Source: an uncultured Clostridia bacterium
GTDB lineage: Bacteria; Bacillota; Clostridia; Christensenellales; Pumilibacteraceae
NCBI GenBank assembly: GCA_947175335.1
Contig: CAMWMF010000022.1
Span: 1-33,424 of the forward strand
Direction of reading: 5' to 3'
Length of the DNA: 33,424 bases
The position numbers and the translations under genes were made by a program. Each line of letters opens with the position of its first letter. Positions within the stretch are counted from its first letter, which is position 1. The notes beneath the pieces are model-generated. The model was given only the letters and a program-made list of their open reading frames with translations, did no database searches and was not told the origin of the DNA. Shown here one piece after another: positions 7,713 to 16,825 of this stretch.

Positions 7713-7746
<34 letters not shown>

Positions 7747-7931
7747 CGTAGGTTGAGCTATGCCTTTTTTAAATGTGCCTGCTTGCCGCGAATTCTCTCT
7801 GCCAAAACTGCGGAGTCGCGCCGCAGACGGGCAACAGTTGTGCCACACGCGACGGGCGCGTAGACCCACCTACGCAACCAAGCGGGTGGTGCAAACGTAG
7901 CCCGTATCCGGCGATGAATACGCAGTTTGAG
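7747..7931 (-). repeat. Structured intergenic element, copy B
   Basis: Second copy of the element described at 3226-3447. It starts at the rpsE stop codon and ends at array H5. The hairpin at 7858-7875 has stem GCGTAG/CTACGC around the loop ACCCAC, whereas copy A has GTTTAG/CTAAAT around the same loop: the stem differs on both sides yet pairing is kept. A second hairpin, CTGCGG/CCGCAG, lies at about 7808-7826. Two copies in one operon, each directly after a stop codon and each followed by a heptamer array, suggest the same insertion event type or a common RNA role. Confidence 0.7.
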
Positions 7932-8453
7932 TTAGAGTATTTCGTCTACCGTCTTTCCACGCATTGCGGCGACTTGGTCCAACGTCCTCAAGCTCTCCAA
8001 CGCGTTCATCGTCGCCTTTACGACGTTGATGGGGTTGCGCGAGCCGTAGCACTTGGTGGTGATGTTGTTTATGCCGCAAAGCTCCAACACCGCACGCACG
8101 CTGCCGCCGGCGATAACGCCTTTACCTTCGGGAGCGGGACGGAGAAGCACCTTGCTGCAAGAAAACTCGCCAATCGTTTCGTGCGGGATAGCCGTGCCGT
8201 TGAGCGCGATCTTTTTCATATCGCGGCGAGCGGCCTGCTCCGCCTTTTTGATAGCTTCGGGAACCTCGGTGGCTTTGCCCATGCCGATGCCCACTCTGCC
8301 TTTGCCGTCGCCCGCAACCACGAGCGCCGCAAAGCTGCTGTTACGACCGCCCTTAACAACCTTGCTGACCCTACGCGTAGTGACAAGCTTGGTTTTGATG
8401 CCGTCGTCGACAACTTCTTTTTCTCTTTTCTTTCTGAATTCTTCGCGTGCCAT
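7932..8453 (-). CDS. rpsE: 30S ribosomal protein S5
   Basis: Small-subunit protein near the mRNA entry channel, involved in decoding accuracy. The 173 residues contain the N-terminal double-stranded-RNA-binding-like domain (RVSKVVKGGRNSSFAALVVAGDGKG) and the C-terminal domain (GVIAGGSVRAVLELCGI, GSRNPINVVKATMNAL). It lies 9 bases downstream of rplR. Its stop directly borders structured element B. Confidence 0.97.
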   Translation of the reverse strand: MAREEFRKKREKEVVDDGIKTKLVTTRRVSKVVKGGRNSSFAALVVAGDGKGRVGIGMGKATEVPEAIKKAEQAARRDMKKIALNGTAIPHETIGEFSCSKVLLRPAPEGKGVIAGGSVRAVLELCGINNITTKCYGSRNPINVVKATMNALESLRTLDQVAAMRGKTVDEIL

Positions 8454-8462
8454 GATTCGCTC

Positions 8463-8825
8463 CTAAAATTTGAGTCCCGCAGCGCGTGCTGCGTCGGCGA
8501 GCGCTTTAACTCTGCCGGTGTAAAGGTATCCGCCGCGGTCGAAAACCACTTCGGTAATGCCCTTATCTTGCGCCTTTTTGGCGACGTCGGTGCCGACAAA
8601 CTCGGCCTGTTGGGTTTTGGTTTTGCCCGCAATGTCGGCGCCCTTGATGAGCGTGCTGCTGCTGCAAAGCGTAACACCCTTTACGTCGTCTATGACCTGA
8701 GCGTAAATGTGGCTGGTCGAACGGTAAACCGCAAGGCGCGGACGAGCCGCAGTGCCTTTGAGGTCATGGCGCAACCGCACGTGACGCTTCATACGAATTT
8801 TGTTTTTATCAATCTTCTTAATCAT
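8463..8825 (-). CDS. rplR: 50S ribosomal protein L18
   Basis: 5S rRNA-binding protein of the central protuberance. The 120 residues include a basic N-terminus ([21 protein letters not shown]), the [15 protein letters not shown] strand block and the C-terminal [24 protein letters not shown]. Length and sequence are typical. An AGGAGAG site precedes the ATG, and rplF ends 11 bases upstream. Confidence 0.97.
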   Translation of the reverse strand: MIKKIDKNKIRMKRHVRLRHDLKGTAARPRLAVYRSTSHIYAQVIDDVKGVTLCSSSTLIKGADIAGKTKTQQAEFVGTDVAKKAQDKGITEVVFDRGGYLYTGRVKALADAARAAGLKF

Positions 8826-8836
8826 TTGCCACTCTC

Positions 8837-9382
8837 CTATTTCTTGCCTGCGGTCTTAGCCTCTTTGCGGAGGACAACCTCGGTGCTGTAATGCAGGCCG
8901 TAGCCATGATACGGTTCTACCGGACGCTTGGACTTGATTTGCGCGGCGACCTCGCCGACAAACTCCTTGTCGATACCGCTTACAACGATGGTGAGCGGAT
9001 CGGGGCAAGCGATGGTAACGCCTTGCGGTATGGTGTACTCAACGGGCTTGCTGTAACCGATGTTCATAACAAGCTTGTTGCCCGTAACCGCGCATTTGTA
9101 ACCGACGCCCGATACGATAAGCGTTTTGGTAAACGCATTCTGAACGCCCGCAACCATGTTGGCAATGAGCTGACGATACAAGCCGTGGTAAGCTCTGGTC
9201 TGCTTGTCGTCGTTGGCGCGCTCAACGTTGACCACGCCGCCGTTTATAACCACGTTTATATCCTTGCACTTGATTTCTTGTTTAAGCTCGCCGAGCTTGC
9301 CCTTGACCGTAACAACGCCGTTTTCGAACGACACGGTTACGCCGGCGGGCACGTCGATATGCTTTCTGCCTATACGCGACAT
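8837..9382 (-). CDS. rplF: 50S ribosomal protein L6
   Basis: Large-subunit protein near the GTPase-associated centre, with two repeated domains. The start is set at the ATG at 9380-9382 ([15 protein letters not shown]), which has AAGGAGGG about 6 bases upstream and matches the conserved L6 N-terminus; a reading nine residues longer would overlap rpsH and lacks such a site. Length is 181 residues. The C-terminal signature GVDKEFVG-like segment ([18 protein letters not shown]) and [12 protein letters not shown] are present. Confidence 0.96.
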   Translation of the reverse strand: MSRIGRKHIDVPAGVTVSFENGVVTVKGKLGELKQEIKCKDINVVINGGVVNVERANDDKQTRAYHGLYRQLIANMVAGVQNAFTKTLIVSGVGYKCAVTGNKLVMNIGYSKPVEYTIPQGVTIACPDPLTIVVSGIDKEFVGEVAAQIKSKRPVEPYHGYGLHYSTEVVLRKEAKTAGKK

Positions 9383-9392
9383 ACTGCCCTCC

Positions 9393-9788
9393 TTACCATA
9401 CGTAGGCAAGCACTTCGCCGCCTACTTTAAGCTCGCGCGCCTTTTTGTCGGTCATGACGCCGCGCGAGGTGGAAATGATCGCAATGCCGTAGCCGCCGAG
9501 TACTTTGGGCAAATCTTCGCAGCCGCAGTAAACGCGAAGGCCGGGCTTGGATATGCGTTTCAAGTTGGTAATGGCGTTGCGGTTGTCTTTGTATTTGAGC
9601 ACAACCTTAATGTTGTTGTGGCCCTTTTCCTCGACTACCTCGCCCGCCGCTACAAAGCCTTCGTCCACAAGGATATCAACGATAGCCTTTTTCATCTTGG
9701 ACGCGGGTATAGATACGGTATCGTGTCTTGCCGTTATTGCATTACGGATTCTCGTGAGCAAATCCGCGATAGGATCTGTTGTAACCAT
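9393..9788 (-). CDS. rpsH: 30S ribosomal protein S8
   Basis: Primary binder of the 16S central domain; in several bacteria it also represses the spc operon. The 131 residues show [17 protein letters not shown] at the N-terminus and the conserved C-terminal [18 protein letters not shown] with [10 protein letters not shown]. It starts 12 bases after rpsN. No copy of the S8 repressor target was verified. Confidence 0.97.
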   Translation of the reverse strand: MVTTDPIADLLTRIRNAITARHDTVSIPASKMKKAIVDILVDEGFVAAGEVVEEKGHNNIKVVLKYKDNRNAITNLKRISKPGLRVYCGCEDLPKVLGGYGIAIISTSRGVMTDKKARELKVGGEVLAYVW

Positions 9789-9800
9789 GTTATACCCTCC

Positions 9801-9986
9801 TTACCAGCTCGATTTCTTTACGCCGGGGATTTCTCCCTTGTACGCAAGTTCGCGGAAGCAAATTCTGCAAATTCCGTACTTTTTAAGCACGGCGTGCGGA
9901 CGGCCGCAAATATTGCAACGCGTATACGCGCGAGTGCTGTATTTGGGCGTTCTTTGCTGTTTATTTATCATCGCTTTTTTAGCCAT
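9801..9986 (-). CDS. rpsN: 30S ribosomal protein S14, type Z
   Basis: Small-subunit head protein, 61 residues, zinc-dependent short form: Cys24, Cys27, Cys40 and Cys43 make the CxxC-x12-CxxC site. The C-terminus ([16 protein letters not shown]) is characteristic. The short zinc form is the one normally located between rplE and rpsH in Gram-positive operons. Confidence 0.97.
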   Translation of the reverse strand: MAKKAMINKQQRTPKYSTRAYTRCNICGRPHAVLKKYGICRICFRELAYKGEIPGVKKSSW

Positions 9987-9998
9987 GTTTTTATCTCC

Positions 9999-10622
9999 TT
10001 AATTCTTAAACGGCATGCCGAGCTTAGTAAGCAAAACCTTTGCTTCCTCGTCGGTTGCGGCAGTGGTGACGATATCTACGTCGAAACCTCTGATCTTTTC
10101 GATAAGCTCGTACGAGATTTCGGGGAATATCGTCTGATCCTTAATGCCGAGCGCATAGTTGCCTCTGCCGTCGAACGACTTGCCCGATATACCGCGGAAG
10201 TCGCGGACGCGCGGGAGCGCGATAGATACAAGCCTGTCGAAGAACTCGTATGCCATTTCGCCGCGCAGCGTGACCTTGATAGCTATGGACTGACCTTCGC
10301 GCAGTTTGAAGTTACTTACCGACTTTTTGGCTTTGACCAAAACACTGCGTTGTCCCGCAATAGCGTCAAGCTCGGCTTGCGCAAGCTGAATGCTTTTGGA
10401 ATTGTCCTTAATATCGCCCAAGCGCATGTTAAGCACTATCTTTTCGATCTTAGGAACCTGATTGATATTTTTGTAGCCGCGCTCTTTCATGAGCTGGGGA
10501 ACAATTTCCGATTTGTAACGCTTTTTAAGGCGGTATCTATCCGGATTGTTCGACTTGACCGGCTTGCCGGCTTTTGCCGCCGCTATGGGCGCCTTGTCCT
10601 TGGCTTTGGATTTTTCTGCCAT
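9999..10622 (-). CDS. rplE: 50S ribosomal protein L5, N-terminally extended
   Basis: 5S rRNA-binding protein of the central protuberance contacting the P-site tRNA elbow. The core from about residue 29 ([21 protein letters not shown]) to the C-terminus is normal L5. The first 28 residues are an extra lysine/alanine-rich segment ([20 protein letters not shown]) not found in the usual 179-residue protein. The extension has its own AAGGAG site 10-12 bases before the ATG, so it is probably translated. It lies 13 bases after rplX. Confidence 0.95.
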   Translation of the reverse strand: MAEKSKAKDKAPIAAAKAGKPVKSNNPDRYRLKKRYKSEIVPQLMKERGYKNINQVPKIEKIVLNMRLGDIKDNSKSIQLAQAELDAIAGQRSVLVKAKKSVSNFKLREGQSIAIKVTLRGEMAYEFFDRLVSIALPRVRDFRGISGKSFDGRGNYALGIKDQTIFPEISYELIEKIRGFDVDIVTTAATDEEAKVLLTKLGMPFKN

Positions 10623-10635
10623 TACCGTTTACTCC

Positions 10636-11148
10636 TTACTCTGTTTTACCGTCTGTACCGTTGTCGACGGGAACTTCCGTTGTTTCGGCTTTTTTATTAG
10701 TCTTTTTTGCCGTGGTCTTTTTAGCCTTGGTTTCCTCGGCTACCTCTTCGGTCGCCTCGTCCTTGGCCTTTTTCGCCTTTTTGTCGGCCGCCTTTTTGGC
10801 TTTTTTGTCAGCCTTGTCGGCCTTTAACGCCGCGTCGAGGCTGGCGCCGCACTTGGCGCAAACACGCGCGTTTTTGCCGTCGATCTCTTGGTGACGGGCG
10901 CGAACGCTCTTGCCGCACGACGGGCAAATTATCTGAACGTTGCTGGCTGCGATGGGCGCTTCCACCTTTTTCCGACCGCCCTGCTCGGTAGCCGAACGCG
11001 GTTTGATGTGGTGGGTAGCAATGTTAACGCCCTCTACAAGTACCATAGCTGTCTTGGGATCGGTCGCCAGTATTTTGCCGGTTTTGCCCTTGTCCTTACC
11101 GGTCAAAACCTTTACGTTATCGCCTTTTCTTACATGAAGATTGTTCAT
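10636..11148 (-). CDS. rplX: 50S ribosomal protein L24 with zinc motif and long charged tail
   Basis: Assembly-initiating large-subunit protein. Residues 1-60 carry the KOW motif (VRKGDNVKVLTGKDKGKTG). Residues 75-100 carry two CxxC pairs (Cys75, Cys78, Cys97, Cys100), as in many Clostridia L24 proteins. The usual protein ends near residue 105; here about 65 further residues follow, rich in Lys, Ala, Glu and Thr. This low-complexity tail is in frame and ends 13 bases before rplE, so it appears genuine. A poly-cationic then acidic tail could contact rRNA; that is inference. Confidence 0.94.
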   Translation of the reverse strand: MNNLHVRKGDNVKVLTGKDKGKTGKILATDPKTAMVLVEGVNIATHHIKPRSATEQGGRKKVEAPIAASNVQIICPSCGKSVRARHQEIDGKNARVCAKCGASLDAALKADKADKKAKKAADKKAKKAKDEATEEVAEETKAKKTTAKKTNKKAETTEVPVDNGTDGKTE

Positions 11149-11160
11149 GGTGATCCTCCG

Positions 11161-11529
11161 TTAAAGTACTTCGGGCGCCAAAGATATTATCTTTGTAAAG
11201 TCGCGGTCGCGCAACTCGCGGGCAATGGGTCCGAATATACGGGTGCCGCGCGGCTGCTTTTGGTTATCTATAATTACGGCGGCGTTGTCGTCGAAACGGA
11301 TATGCGATCCGTCCGGACGGTTTACGCCCTGGTGCGTGCGCACAATAACAGCCTTAACGACGTCACCCTTTTTAACGGTGCCGCCCGGCTGAGCCGACTT
11401 TACCGACGCAGTAATGATGTCGCCGATATTGCCGCTTTTACGCAAGCTACCGCCCATAACCTGTATGCACATTATTTCTTTCGCGCCGGTGTTGTCGGCG
11501 ACTTTAAGATACGATTGGGGTTGTATCAT
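11161..11529 (-). CDS. rplN: 50S ribosomal protein L14
   Basis: Intersubunit bridge protein of the 50S subunit. The 122 residues match L14 throughout ([70 protein letters not shown]). It starts with ATG after AAGGAG and lies 12 bases before rplX. Confidence 0.98.
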   Translation of the reverse strand: MIQPQSYLKVADNTGAKEIMCIQVMGGSLRKSGNIGDIITASVKSAQPGGTVKKGDVVKAVIVRTHQGVNRPDGSHIRFDDNAAVIIDNQKQPRGTRIFGPIARELRDRDFTKIISLAPEVL

Positions 11530-11553
11530 GATTCACTCCTTAAAATGCGGGTG

Positions 11554-11571
11554 GGCAACTTTTGTGTTGCC
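11554..11571 (-). other. Short hairpin between rpsQ and rplN
   Basis: GGCAAC and GTTGCC pair (11554-11559 with 11566-11571) around a six-base loop in the 51-base rpsQ-rplN gap, the first real gap after a run of overlapping genes. No T run follows on the minus strand, so it is not a terminator; it could be an RNA stability or processing hairpin. Confidence 0.4.
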
Positions 11572-11580
11572 GGTTCTGCA

Positions 11581-11835
11581 TTATTTTGCCTTCTCAACAA
11601 TTCTGTTTACGCGCCAGCACTTGTCCTTGGAAATGGGTCTTGTTTCGACAATCTCCACTCTGTCGCCAATGCCGCACTCGTTGTTCTCGTCATGCGCCTT
11701 GAACTTTTTGGTGCGCGTAACCGTCTTTTTGTAAAGCGGGTGCTTGTACTTTTCGACGACGGAAACAACTACCGTCTTGTCCATTTTGTCGGATACGACC
11801 ACGCCTTCACGCGTCTTTCTGTCGTTGCGTTCCAT
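11581..11835 (-). CDS. rpsQ: 30S ribosomal protein S17
   Basis: OB-fold 16S rRNA-binding protein of the body of the 30S subunit. The 84 residues begin [24 protein letters not shown] and include [20 protein letters not shown] and [20 protein letters not shown], all typical. Its start overlaps the rpmC stop by one base. Confidence 0.97.
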   Translation of the reverse strand: MERNDRKTREGVVVSDKMDKTVVVSVVEKYKHPLYKKTVTRTKKFKAHDENNECGIGDRVEIVETRPISKDKCWRVNRIVEKAK

Positions 11836-12041
11836 TACTTAGCCTCCTTTTTGGCGCGAAGCTCACGCTCTCTGATGACCGTCTTTACACGCGCAATGTC
11901 GCGTCTTACGGTCTGTATCTGTTTGGGATTGGCAAGCTGACCGGTCGCGTTGGAAAACCGAAGGTTGAACAGCTCGGTTTTAAGCGACGCCAGCTTTTGC
12001 TGCAACTCGTCATCTCTTAACTCATGAACTTTCTCTTTCAT
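11835..12041 (-). CDS. rpmC: 50S ribosomal protein L29
   Basis: Protein at the polypeptide exit site of the 50S subunit, two antiparallel helices. The 68 residues contain [33 protein letters not shown] and [12 protein letters not shown]. It overlaps rplP and rpsQ by one base at each end, so the rplP-rpmC-rpsQ block is tightly coupled. Confidence 0.96.
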   Translation of the reverse strand: MKEKVHELRDDELQQKLASLKTELFNLRFSNATGQLANPKQIQTVRRDIARVKTVIRERELRAKKEAK

Positions 12042-12508
12042 TATTCAGCCTCCTCTGTTTTTGCCGCCTGCGCATTGGCCAGGGCTTCAGCCTCTTCCAG
12101 CTCGCGTTTAACGACTATTTTGCAACGAACGGGCAGCTTGTACGACGCAAGCCTTAACGCCTCTCTTGCGATCGGCTCGGCAACGCCCGCCATTTCGAAC
12201 ATGACCGTGCCGGGCTTGACGACTGCCGCCCAGTATTCCGGTGCGCCTTTACCGCTACCCATACGGGTGTCGGCGGGCTTTTTGGAATACGGTTTGTGCG
12301 GGAATATGTCTATCCAAACCTTGCCGCCACGCTTGGTGTAACGCGTCATTGCAACACGGGCCGCCTCTATCTGGTTGGAGGTGATTCTGCCCGGATCCTC
12401 GCTGACCAACGCGTATTCGCCGTAGGAAATCTTATTGCCGCGAGTAGCTTTGCCTTTCATTCTGCCGCGCTGAACTCTGCGGTGTTTAACCTTGTTGGGA
12501 CTTAACAT
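12041..12508 (-). CDS. rplP: 50S ribosomal protein L16
   Basis: Large-subunit protein that helps position A-site tRNA. The 155 residues include [37 protein letters not shown], and [20 protein letters not shown]-terminal stretch of about ten residues beyond the usual 144 is glutamate/alanine rich. It overlaps rpsC and rpmC by one base at each end. Confidence 0.97.
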   Translation of the reverse strand: MLSPNKVKHRRVQRGRMKGKATRGNKISYGEYALVSEDPGRITSNQIEAARVAMTRYTKRGGKVWIDIFPHKPYSKKPADTRMGSGKGAPEYWAAVVKPGTVMFEMAGVAEPIAREALRLASYKLPVRCKIVVKRELEEAEALANAQAAKTEEAE

Positions 12509-13188
12509 TATTCGCCCTCCTTATTATCGGCAGCAGCGGCCGCGGGTGCGGGGGTAGCGCCTAAAACGTCGCCCTTGTAGATCCACACTTTGACGCCCAA
12601 AACGCCGAATGTAGTACGCGCGATGCAGTAACCGTAATCGATATCCGCACGCAACGTTTGCAGAGGTATGGAGCCTTCCTGATAGTGCTCGGCACGCGCG
12701 ATTTCCGCGCCGTCCAAACGACCGCCGACCATAACCTTAACGCCCTTGGCGCCGGCATGCATTGCTTTGCTCATAGCCTGCTTCATAGTGCGACGGAAGA
12801 ACGCGCGCTTTTCGAGCTGTGCCGCGATGCTTTCCGCAAGAAGCTTGGCGTTGAGGTCGGGATGCTTAACCTCTATGATATTGACGTAAATCTTTTTGTT
12901 GCCGACAAGCTTTTCGAGGTTCTTTTTGAGCTCGTCGATACCGACGTGCTTCTGACCGATAATCTTGCCGGGGAACTGCGTATGAATAGATACCTGTACC
13001 TTGCCTTGCGGACGCTCGATAACTACCTTGCTGATGCCGCAGGTTTTGTACTTATTCTCGATAAACTCACGAACCTTGTAGTCCTCGATCAAGTACGCGG
13101 CAAATTCATTTTTGCCCGCATACCACTGAGAATTCCACTTTTCGATGATGCCGACGCGCAAACCGTGGGGATTAACTTTTTGACCCAT
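12508..13188 (-). CDS. rpsC: 30S ribosomal protein S3
   Basis: Forms part of the mRNA entry tunnel and helicase centre. The 226 residues contain the N-terminal [15 protein letters not shown], a type II KH domain (about 40-110, with [20 protein letters not shown]) and the C-terminal domain ([21 protein letters not shown]). The C-terminal tail is alanine rich ([14 protein letters not shown]). It starts 2 bases after rplV. Confidence 0.97.
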   Translation of the reverse strand: MGQKVNPHGLRVGIIEKWNSQWYAGKNEFAAYLIEDYKVREFIENKYKTCGISKVVIERPQGKVQVSIHTQFPGKIIGQKHVGIDELKKNLEKLVGNKKIYVNIIEVKHPDLNAKLLAESIAAQLEKRAFFRRTMKQAMSKAMHAGAKGVKVMVGGRLDGAEIARAEHYQEGSIPLQTLRADIDYGYCIARTTFGVLGVKVWIYKGDVLGATPAPAAAAADNKEGE

Positions 13189-13190
13189 GA

Positions 13191-13583
13191 TTATTTGTCC
13201 TCCTTGGTGTCGAGAATAACGGTGATGTGGCTGGTGCGCTTCAAAATGTGATGCGCTCTGCCCTTGCTGACCGGCTGGAAGCGTTTGAGCGTGGGACCTA
13301 CGTCCGCGTACGCTTCGGCTACGTACAAATCGTCAACCGACAGCCCGTTGTTGTGTTCGGCATTGGCAGCTGCGGAGTTCAATACCTTGAACACCTGCTC
13401 GCTTGCCGCCTTGGGCGTGGCTTGGAGTATAGCCATGGCTTCGCCTACCGATCTGCCGCGAATAAGCGCGAGTACAATGCGTACCTTGTCGGGCGCAATG
13501 CGCACGTGCTTGGCAGTAGCGTGCGGACGCTTTTCGCGCAACTCTTCTACGCGCTGCGCTTTTTCTTTCATTCTTGTTGCCAT
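13191..13583 (-). CDS. rplV: 50S ribosomal protein L22
   Basis: Lines the nascent-peptide exit tunnel. Residues about 20-125 form the L22 core ([38 protein letters not shown], and the tunnel-loop region ending [17 protein letters not shown]). An extra basic N-terminus of about 18 residues ([18 protein letters not shown]) is present compared with the usual 110-residue protein. Confidence 0.96.
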   Translation of the reverse strand: MATRMKEKAQRVEELREKRPHATAKHVRIAPDKVRIVLALIRGRSVGEAMAILQATPKAASEQVFKVLNSAAANAEHNNGLSVDDLYVAEAYADVGPTLKRFQPVSKGRAHHILKRTSHITVILDTKEDK

Positions 13584-13596
13584 AAGTTATTTCTCC

Positions 13597-13875
13597 TTAT
13601 CTGCCCTTGGTCGTCTTTTCGCCGCCGTGACCGGTGAAGGTGCGCGTGGGAGCGAACTCGCCGAGTTTGTGTCCGACCATGTCGGTGGTAACGTATACCG
13701 GCACAAACTTTTTGCCGTTGTGTACGGCAAAGGTAAGACCTATAAATTGCGGGAATATAGTGGAAGCACGCGACCACGTTTTGATGGGACGCTTATCCGC
13801 TACCGCCGCCATCGCCTCGGCTTTTTTCATAAGCCCGGCGTCAACATAATAACCTTTTTTAGTCGATCTTGACAT
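13597..13875 (-). CDS. rpsS: 30S ribosomal protein S19
   Basis: Head protein of the 30S subunit that contacts S13. The 92 residues ([57 protein letters not shown]) match S19 along the full length. It sits between rplB (13-base gap) and rplV, the invariant S10 operon order. Confidence 0.97.
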   Translation of the reverse strand: MSRSTKKGYYVDAGLMKKAEAMAAVADKRPIKTWSRASTIFPQFIGLTFAVHNGKKFVPVYVTTDMVGHKLGEFAPTRTFTGHGGEKTTKGR

Positions 13876-13888
13876 TTTTTAACGCTCC

Positions 13889-14716
13889 TTAATTTACGCG
13901 TTTGACAATAAACTTGTCGGAAGCCTTGTGCTTGGATCTTGTCTTCTTACCCAAAGTCGGTTTGCCCCAAGGTGATACGGGACTGGGCCGGCCTATCGGG
14001 CTCTTGCCCTCGCCGCCGCCATGAGGGTGGTCGCAAGGGTTCATAACGACACCGCGGACGGTGGGTTTGACGCCCATGTGGCGTTTGCGGCCCGCTTTAC
14101 CCAAGGAAACAAGCTCGTGGTCGAGGTTGCCGACCTGTCCGATAGTCGCCTTGCAGCGTTGGAGCACCATACGCATTTCGCCGGACGGAAGTCTAAGCGT
14201 TGCATACTTGCCTTCCTTAGCCATAAGCTGTGCCGCCGCGCCCGCCGAGCGAACCATTTGTCCGCCCCTGCCGGGAAGCATCTCTATGTTGTGCACAAGC
14301 GTACCTACGGGAATGTTGGCAAGCGGCAAGCAGTTGCCCGCTTTGATGTCCACATTGTCGCCCGAAATCACTTTGTCGCCCTTTTGCAGTCCGACGGGCG
14401 CAAGAATGTAGCGCTTTTCGCCGTCGGCATAGTTCAACAATGCGATGAATGCGGTGCGGTTGGGATCGTATTCCACAGTAGCGACGCGCGCTTCTATGCC
14501 GTCCTTGTCGCGTTTAAAGTCTATAACGCGGTACTTTTGACGGTTGCCGCCGCCGATATGGCGAACGGTGATTTTGCCGGTAAAGTTGCGGCCGCCGTGA
14601 CGGCTTTGCTCTTTGAGCAACGGTTTGTACGGCTTGTCGCCCGTAAGCTCGGGCGCCGCTATAACGGTTTTGAACCGCGTGCCCGGCGTAATCGGTTTAT
14701 ATCTCTTAATAGCCAT
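13889..14716 (-). CDS. rplB: 50S ribosomal protein L2
   Basis: Core large-subunit protein needed for subunit association and peptidyl transferase function. The 275 residues include the N-terminal OB-fold region ([23 protein letters not shown]) and the C-terminal SH3-like region with the conserved [20 protein letters not shown] segment, whose His corresponds to the functionally important residue. A GGAGG site precedes the ATG. The upstream gap contains a large hairpin (14746-14807). Confidence 0.98.
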   Translation of the reverse strand: MAIKRYKPITPGTRFKTVIAAPELTGDKPYKPLLKEQSRHGGRNFTGKITVRHIGGGNRQKYRVIDFKRDKDGIEARVATVEYDPNRTAFIALLNYADGEKRYILAPVGLQKGDKVISGDNVDIKAGNCLPLANIPVGTLVHNIEMLPGRGGQMVRSAGAAAQLMAKEGKYATLRLPSGEMRMVLQRCKATIGQVGNLDHELVSLGKAGRKRHMGVKPTVRGVVMNPCDHPHGGGEGKSPIGRPSPVSPWGKPTLGKKTRSKHKASDKFIVKRVN

Positions 14717-14745
14717 TTATGTTATTAACCTCCGTGATTGTTGTG

Positions 14746-14807
14746 TTTGAGCGCCGCTTGCCTATTTTTGCCTTTCATTATATATAGGCAATCTTGCGCG
14801 ACTCAAA
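14746..14807 (-). other. Large imperfect stem-loop in the rplW-rplB gap
   Basis: The 92-base gap is mostly one inverted repeat. Outer arms TTTGAG and CTCAAA are followed by CGC/GCG and GC/GC steps with single bulges; an internal loop and an inner GCCTAT/ATAGGC stem enclose an apical region carrying TATATATAATGAAAGG, a motif also found at 17015-17037 and 17832-17854. The rplB ribosome binding site lies downstream of the stem. There is no T run, so it is not a standard terminator. Confidence 0.55.
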
Positions 14808-14808
14808 C

Positions 14809-15099
14809 TTAGGACAAAGTCTCAAAGAACGGTATCGCCTTCGACTCGGGCGTCAGCGTAACGTACGCTTTTTTGCCCTTGGACGTGTAGCCCTGCGTTC
14901 TGCCCTGTCTTTTGAGTTTGCCGCGGACGTTGGTCACGTTGACCGATTCGACCTTGACGTCGAATATTTGCTCGACCGCCGCTTTAACTTGCACTTTATC
15001 CGCGCGGGGGTCTACCATAAACACGTAACGTTTGGCAGCCACGCCGTCGTTTGACTTTTCGGTCAGTACCGGACGAATGATAATGTCTTGTGCCGTCAT
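14809..15099 (-). CDS. rplW: 50S ribosomal protein L23
   Basis: Exit-tunnel protein that docks trigger factor and the signal recognition particle. The 96 residues begin [19 protein letters not shown] and contain YVFMVDPRADKVQVKAAVEQIFDVKVESVNV, typical of L23. It overlaps the rplD stop by one base. Confidence 0.97.
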   Translation of the reverse strand: MTAQDIIIRPVLTEKSNDGVAAKRYVFMVDPRADKVQVKAAVEQIFDVKVESVNVTNVRGKLKRQGRTQGYTSKGKKAYVTLTPESKAIPFFETLS

Positions 15100-15740
15100 T
15101 ATTGCGCCGCGACCTCCTTGGATGTGTATTTTTGTTCAATCGCCTTGATGGCTTCCACAGTCGTAAGCATGACCGTGTTTGCAACTACGTCGTATACGCT
15201 GAGCTGATCGCTGTTTGCCAAACGGACGTTGGGGATGTTGCCCGCAGCCCTGACCGCGTTGGTGCTGCCGTTGGGCAGAACCAAAAGCACACGGCTTTCT
15301 ACTTTGAGCGCTTTAAGCACCGCAGCCATCTGCTTAGTCTTGGGTTCGATTTCCAGCTTGTCCAAAACTATGAGGTTGCCGTCCGAACGTTTTGCGGAAA
15401 GCGCGCTCGTAATAGCCGTTATGCGCATAACCTTGGTTATCTTTTTGCGGAAAGAACGCGGCTTCGGCGCGAAAACTACGCCGCCGCCCTTCCACTGCGG
15501 TGCACGGATAGAGCCTTGGCGGGCGTTACCCGTGCCCTTTTGACGCCACGGCTTTTTGCCGCCGCCCGTCACTTCGGTGCGGGTAAGCGTGCTTTTGGTG
15601 CCTTGGCGGGCATTGGCCATTTGCGCGACCACTACTTGGTGAATAATCGACTCCTTATACTCGGCGCCGAATACGCTTTCGTCAAGCTCCATCGTGCCGG
15701 CGGAGCTGCCGTCTTGTTTAAATATCTCGATTGTAGGCAT
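15099..15740 (-). CDS. rplD: 50S ribosomal protein L4
   Basis: Large-subunit protein whose extended loop lines the exit tunnel. The 213 residues include the loop region [29 protein letters not shown] (about 59-88) and a Rossmann-like globular domain. In several bacteria L4 also represses the S10 operon through the leader RNA; a leader of about 147 bases precedes rpsJ here, but the regulatory structure was not established. Confidence 0.97.
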   Translation of the reverse strand: MPTIEIFKQDGSSAGTMELDESVFGAEYKESIIHQVVVAQMANARQGTKSTLTRTEVTGGGKKPWRQKGTGNARQGSIRAPQWKGGGVVFAPKPRSFRKKITKVMRITAITSALSAKRSDGNLIVLDKLEIEPKTKQMAAVLKALKVESRVLLVLPNGSTNAVRAAGNIPNVRLANSDQLSVYDVVANTVMLTTVEAIKAIEQKYTSKEVAAQ

Positions 15741-15760
15741 TATATTCTCTCTCCTCGACC

Positions 15761-16390
15761 TTATTTAACGGTTTCCTTAACCGTAACAAGTCCGCCCTTA
15801 GGTCCGGGAACGGCGCCGCGTATTAAAAGTACGCCGCGAGCCTTGTCCACTTTTACGACCTTAAGGTTTTGTATCGTCACGTTCTCGTGTCCGTACTGAC
15901 CGGCCATTTTAAGGTTCTTGATGCGGCGCGACGGATTGGAGTTAGCGCCGGTAGAACCGACCTCACGGTGAACGGGGCCCGTACCGTGCGTCATTTTAAG
16001 GCGGTGGTGATTCCAACGCTTGATAACGCCGGTGAAACCTCTACCCTTGGTCATACCGCTTACGTCAACCATGTCGCCTTCGCCGAACATGGTGCAGTCG
16101 ATAACCGAACCCACGGCGTAAGTATCCGCATTGTCGTAGCGGAACTCGCGCAAATACCGCGCGGGCTTTGCTTTGGCCTTTTTGAACAAACCGGCTTCCG
16201 GCTTGTTAAGCTTGCCTTCCTTGATTTCCTCAAACGCGCAAACTACCGCGCTGTAACCGTTGCGGTCGACGGTGCGAAGATCGACAACCGTCATAGGGCC
16301 GCACTGGACGACGGTGACAGGTATAGCCACGTCGTTCTCGCCGAATATTTGCGTCATGCCGAGTTTCTTTCCCAAAATTGCTTTAGTCAT
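15761..16390 (-). CDS. rplC: 50S ribosomal protein L3
   Basis: One of the first proteins to assemble on 23S rRNA, reaching the peptidyl transferase centre. The 209 residues contain MTKAILGKKLGMTQIF, the MTKGRGFTGVIKRWNHHRLKMTHGTGPVHR segment with the conserved tryptophan and glutamine-methylation region, and AGQYGHENVTIQNLKVV. It starts 18 bases after rpsJ. Confidence 0.97.
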   Translation of the reverse strand: MTKAILGKKLGMTQIFGENDVAIPVTVVQCGPMTVVDLRTVDRNGYSAVVCAFEEIKEGKLNKPEAGLFKKAKAKPARYLREFRYDNADTYAVGSVIDCTMFGEGDMVDVSGMTKGRGFTGVIKRWNHHRLKMTHGTGPVHREVGSTGANSNPSRRIKNLKMAGQYGHENVTIQNLKVVKVDKARGVLLIRGAVPGPKGGLVTVKETVK

Positions 16391-16408
16391 GATAATTTCG
16401 GCTCCTTA

Positions 16409-16717
16409 TTACAGCTTTATCTTGATGTCTACGCCCGCGGGGAGATCGAGACGCATAAGCGAGTCGACCGTCTTGCCCGAAGGGCTGTAAATATCTATAA
16501 GTCGAGAATACGTGCGAAGCTCGAATTGCTCGCGCGAATCTTTGTGTTTGTGTACGGAACGCAAAATCGTGACCACTTCCTTCTGCGTCGGCAGAGGAAT
16601 AGGCCCGCAAACCTTGGAACCGGTCTGCTTGGCTGCGTCGACTATCCGTTGCGCGGAACTGTCGACCAGCTCGTGATCGTACGCTCTTAGCTTGATTCTG
16701 ATTTTTTGGCTAGACAT
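16409..16717 (-). CDS. rpsJ: 30S ribosomal protein S10
   Basis: First gene of the operon. S10 is a 30S head protein and, as NusE, also partners NusB in antitermination. The 102 residues ([68 protein letters not shown]) match the family in full. An AAGGAG site precedes the ATG, and a consensus promoter lies about 155 bases upstream. Confidence 0.98.
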   Translation of the reverse strand: MSSQKIRIKLRAYDHELVDSSAQRIVDAAKQTGSKVCGPIPLPTQKEVVTILRSVHKHKDSREQFELRTYSRLIDIYSPSGKTVDSLMRLDLPAGVDIKIKL

Positions 16718-16807
16718 ATATTTCTCCTTGTGTCCACCCGACGTGCCGTACCCAACATATTGTGGCGTTTCACGTGTTCGGGCGTGCCGTTTTGTGCGAA
16801 TTTTTTT

Positions 16808-16825
16808 CGGGGCTTCTCGGCCCCG
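16808..16825 (-). promoter_or_regulatory. GC-rich hairpin in the rpsJ leader
   Basis: CGGGGC and GCCCCG pair (16808-16813 with 16820-16825) in the untranslated leader of the operon, about 40 bases after the predicted start of transcription. On the minus strand it is followed by A residues, so it is not a terminator of this operon. It could belong to an r-protein binding leader or stabilise the 5' end. On the plus strand, four T follow it. Confidence 0.45.

Noticed and set aside
16808-16825. Attenuator-type terminator in the rpsJ leader
   Set aside because: On the transcribed minus strand the hairpin is followed by A residues and not T residues, so it cannot act as an intrinsic terminator of this operon.
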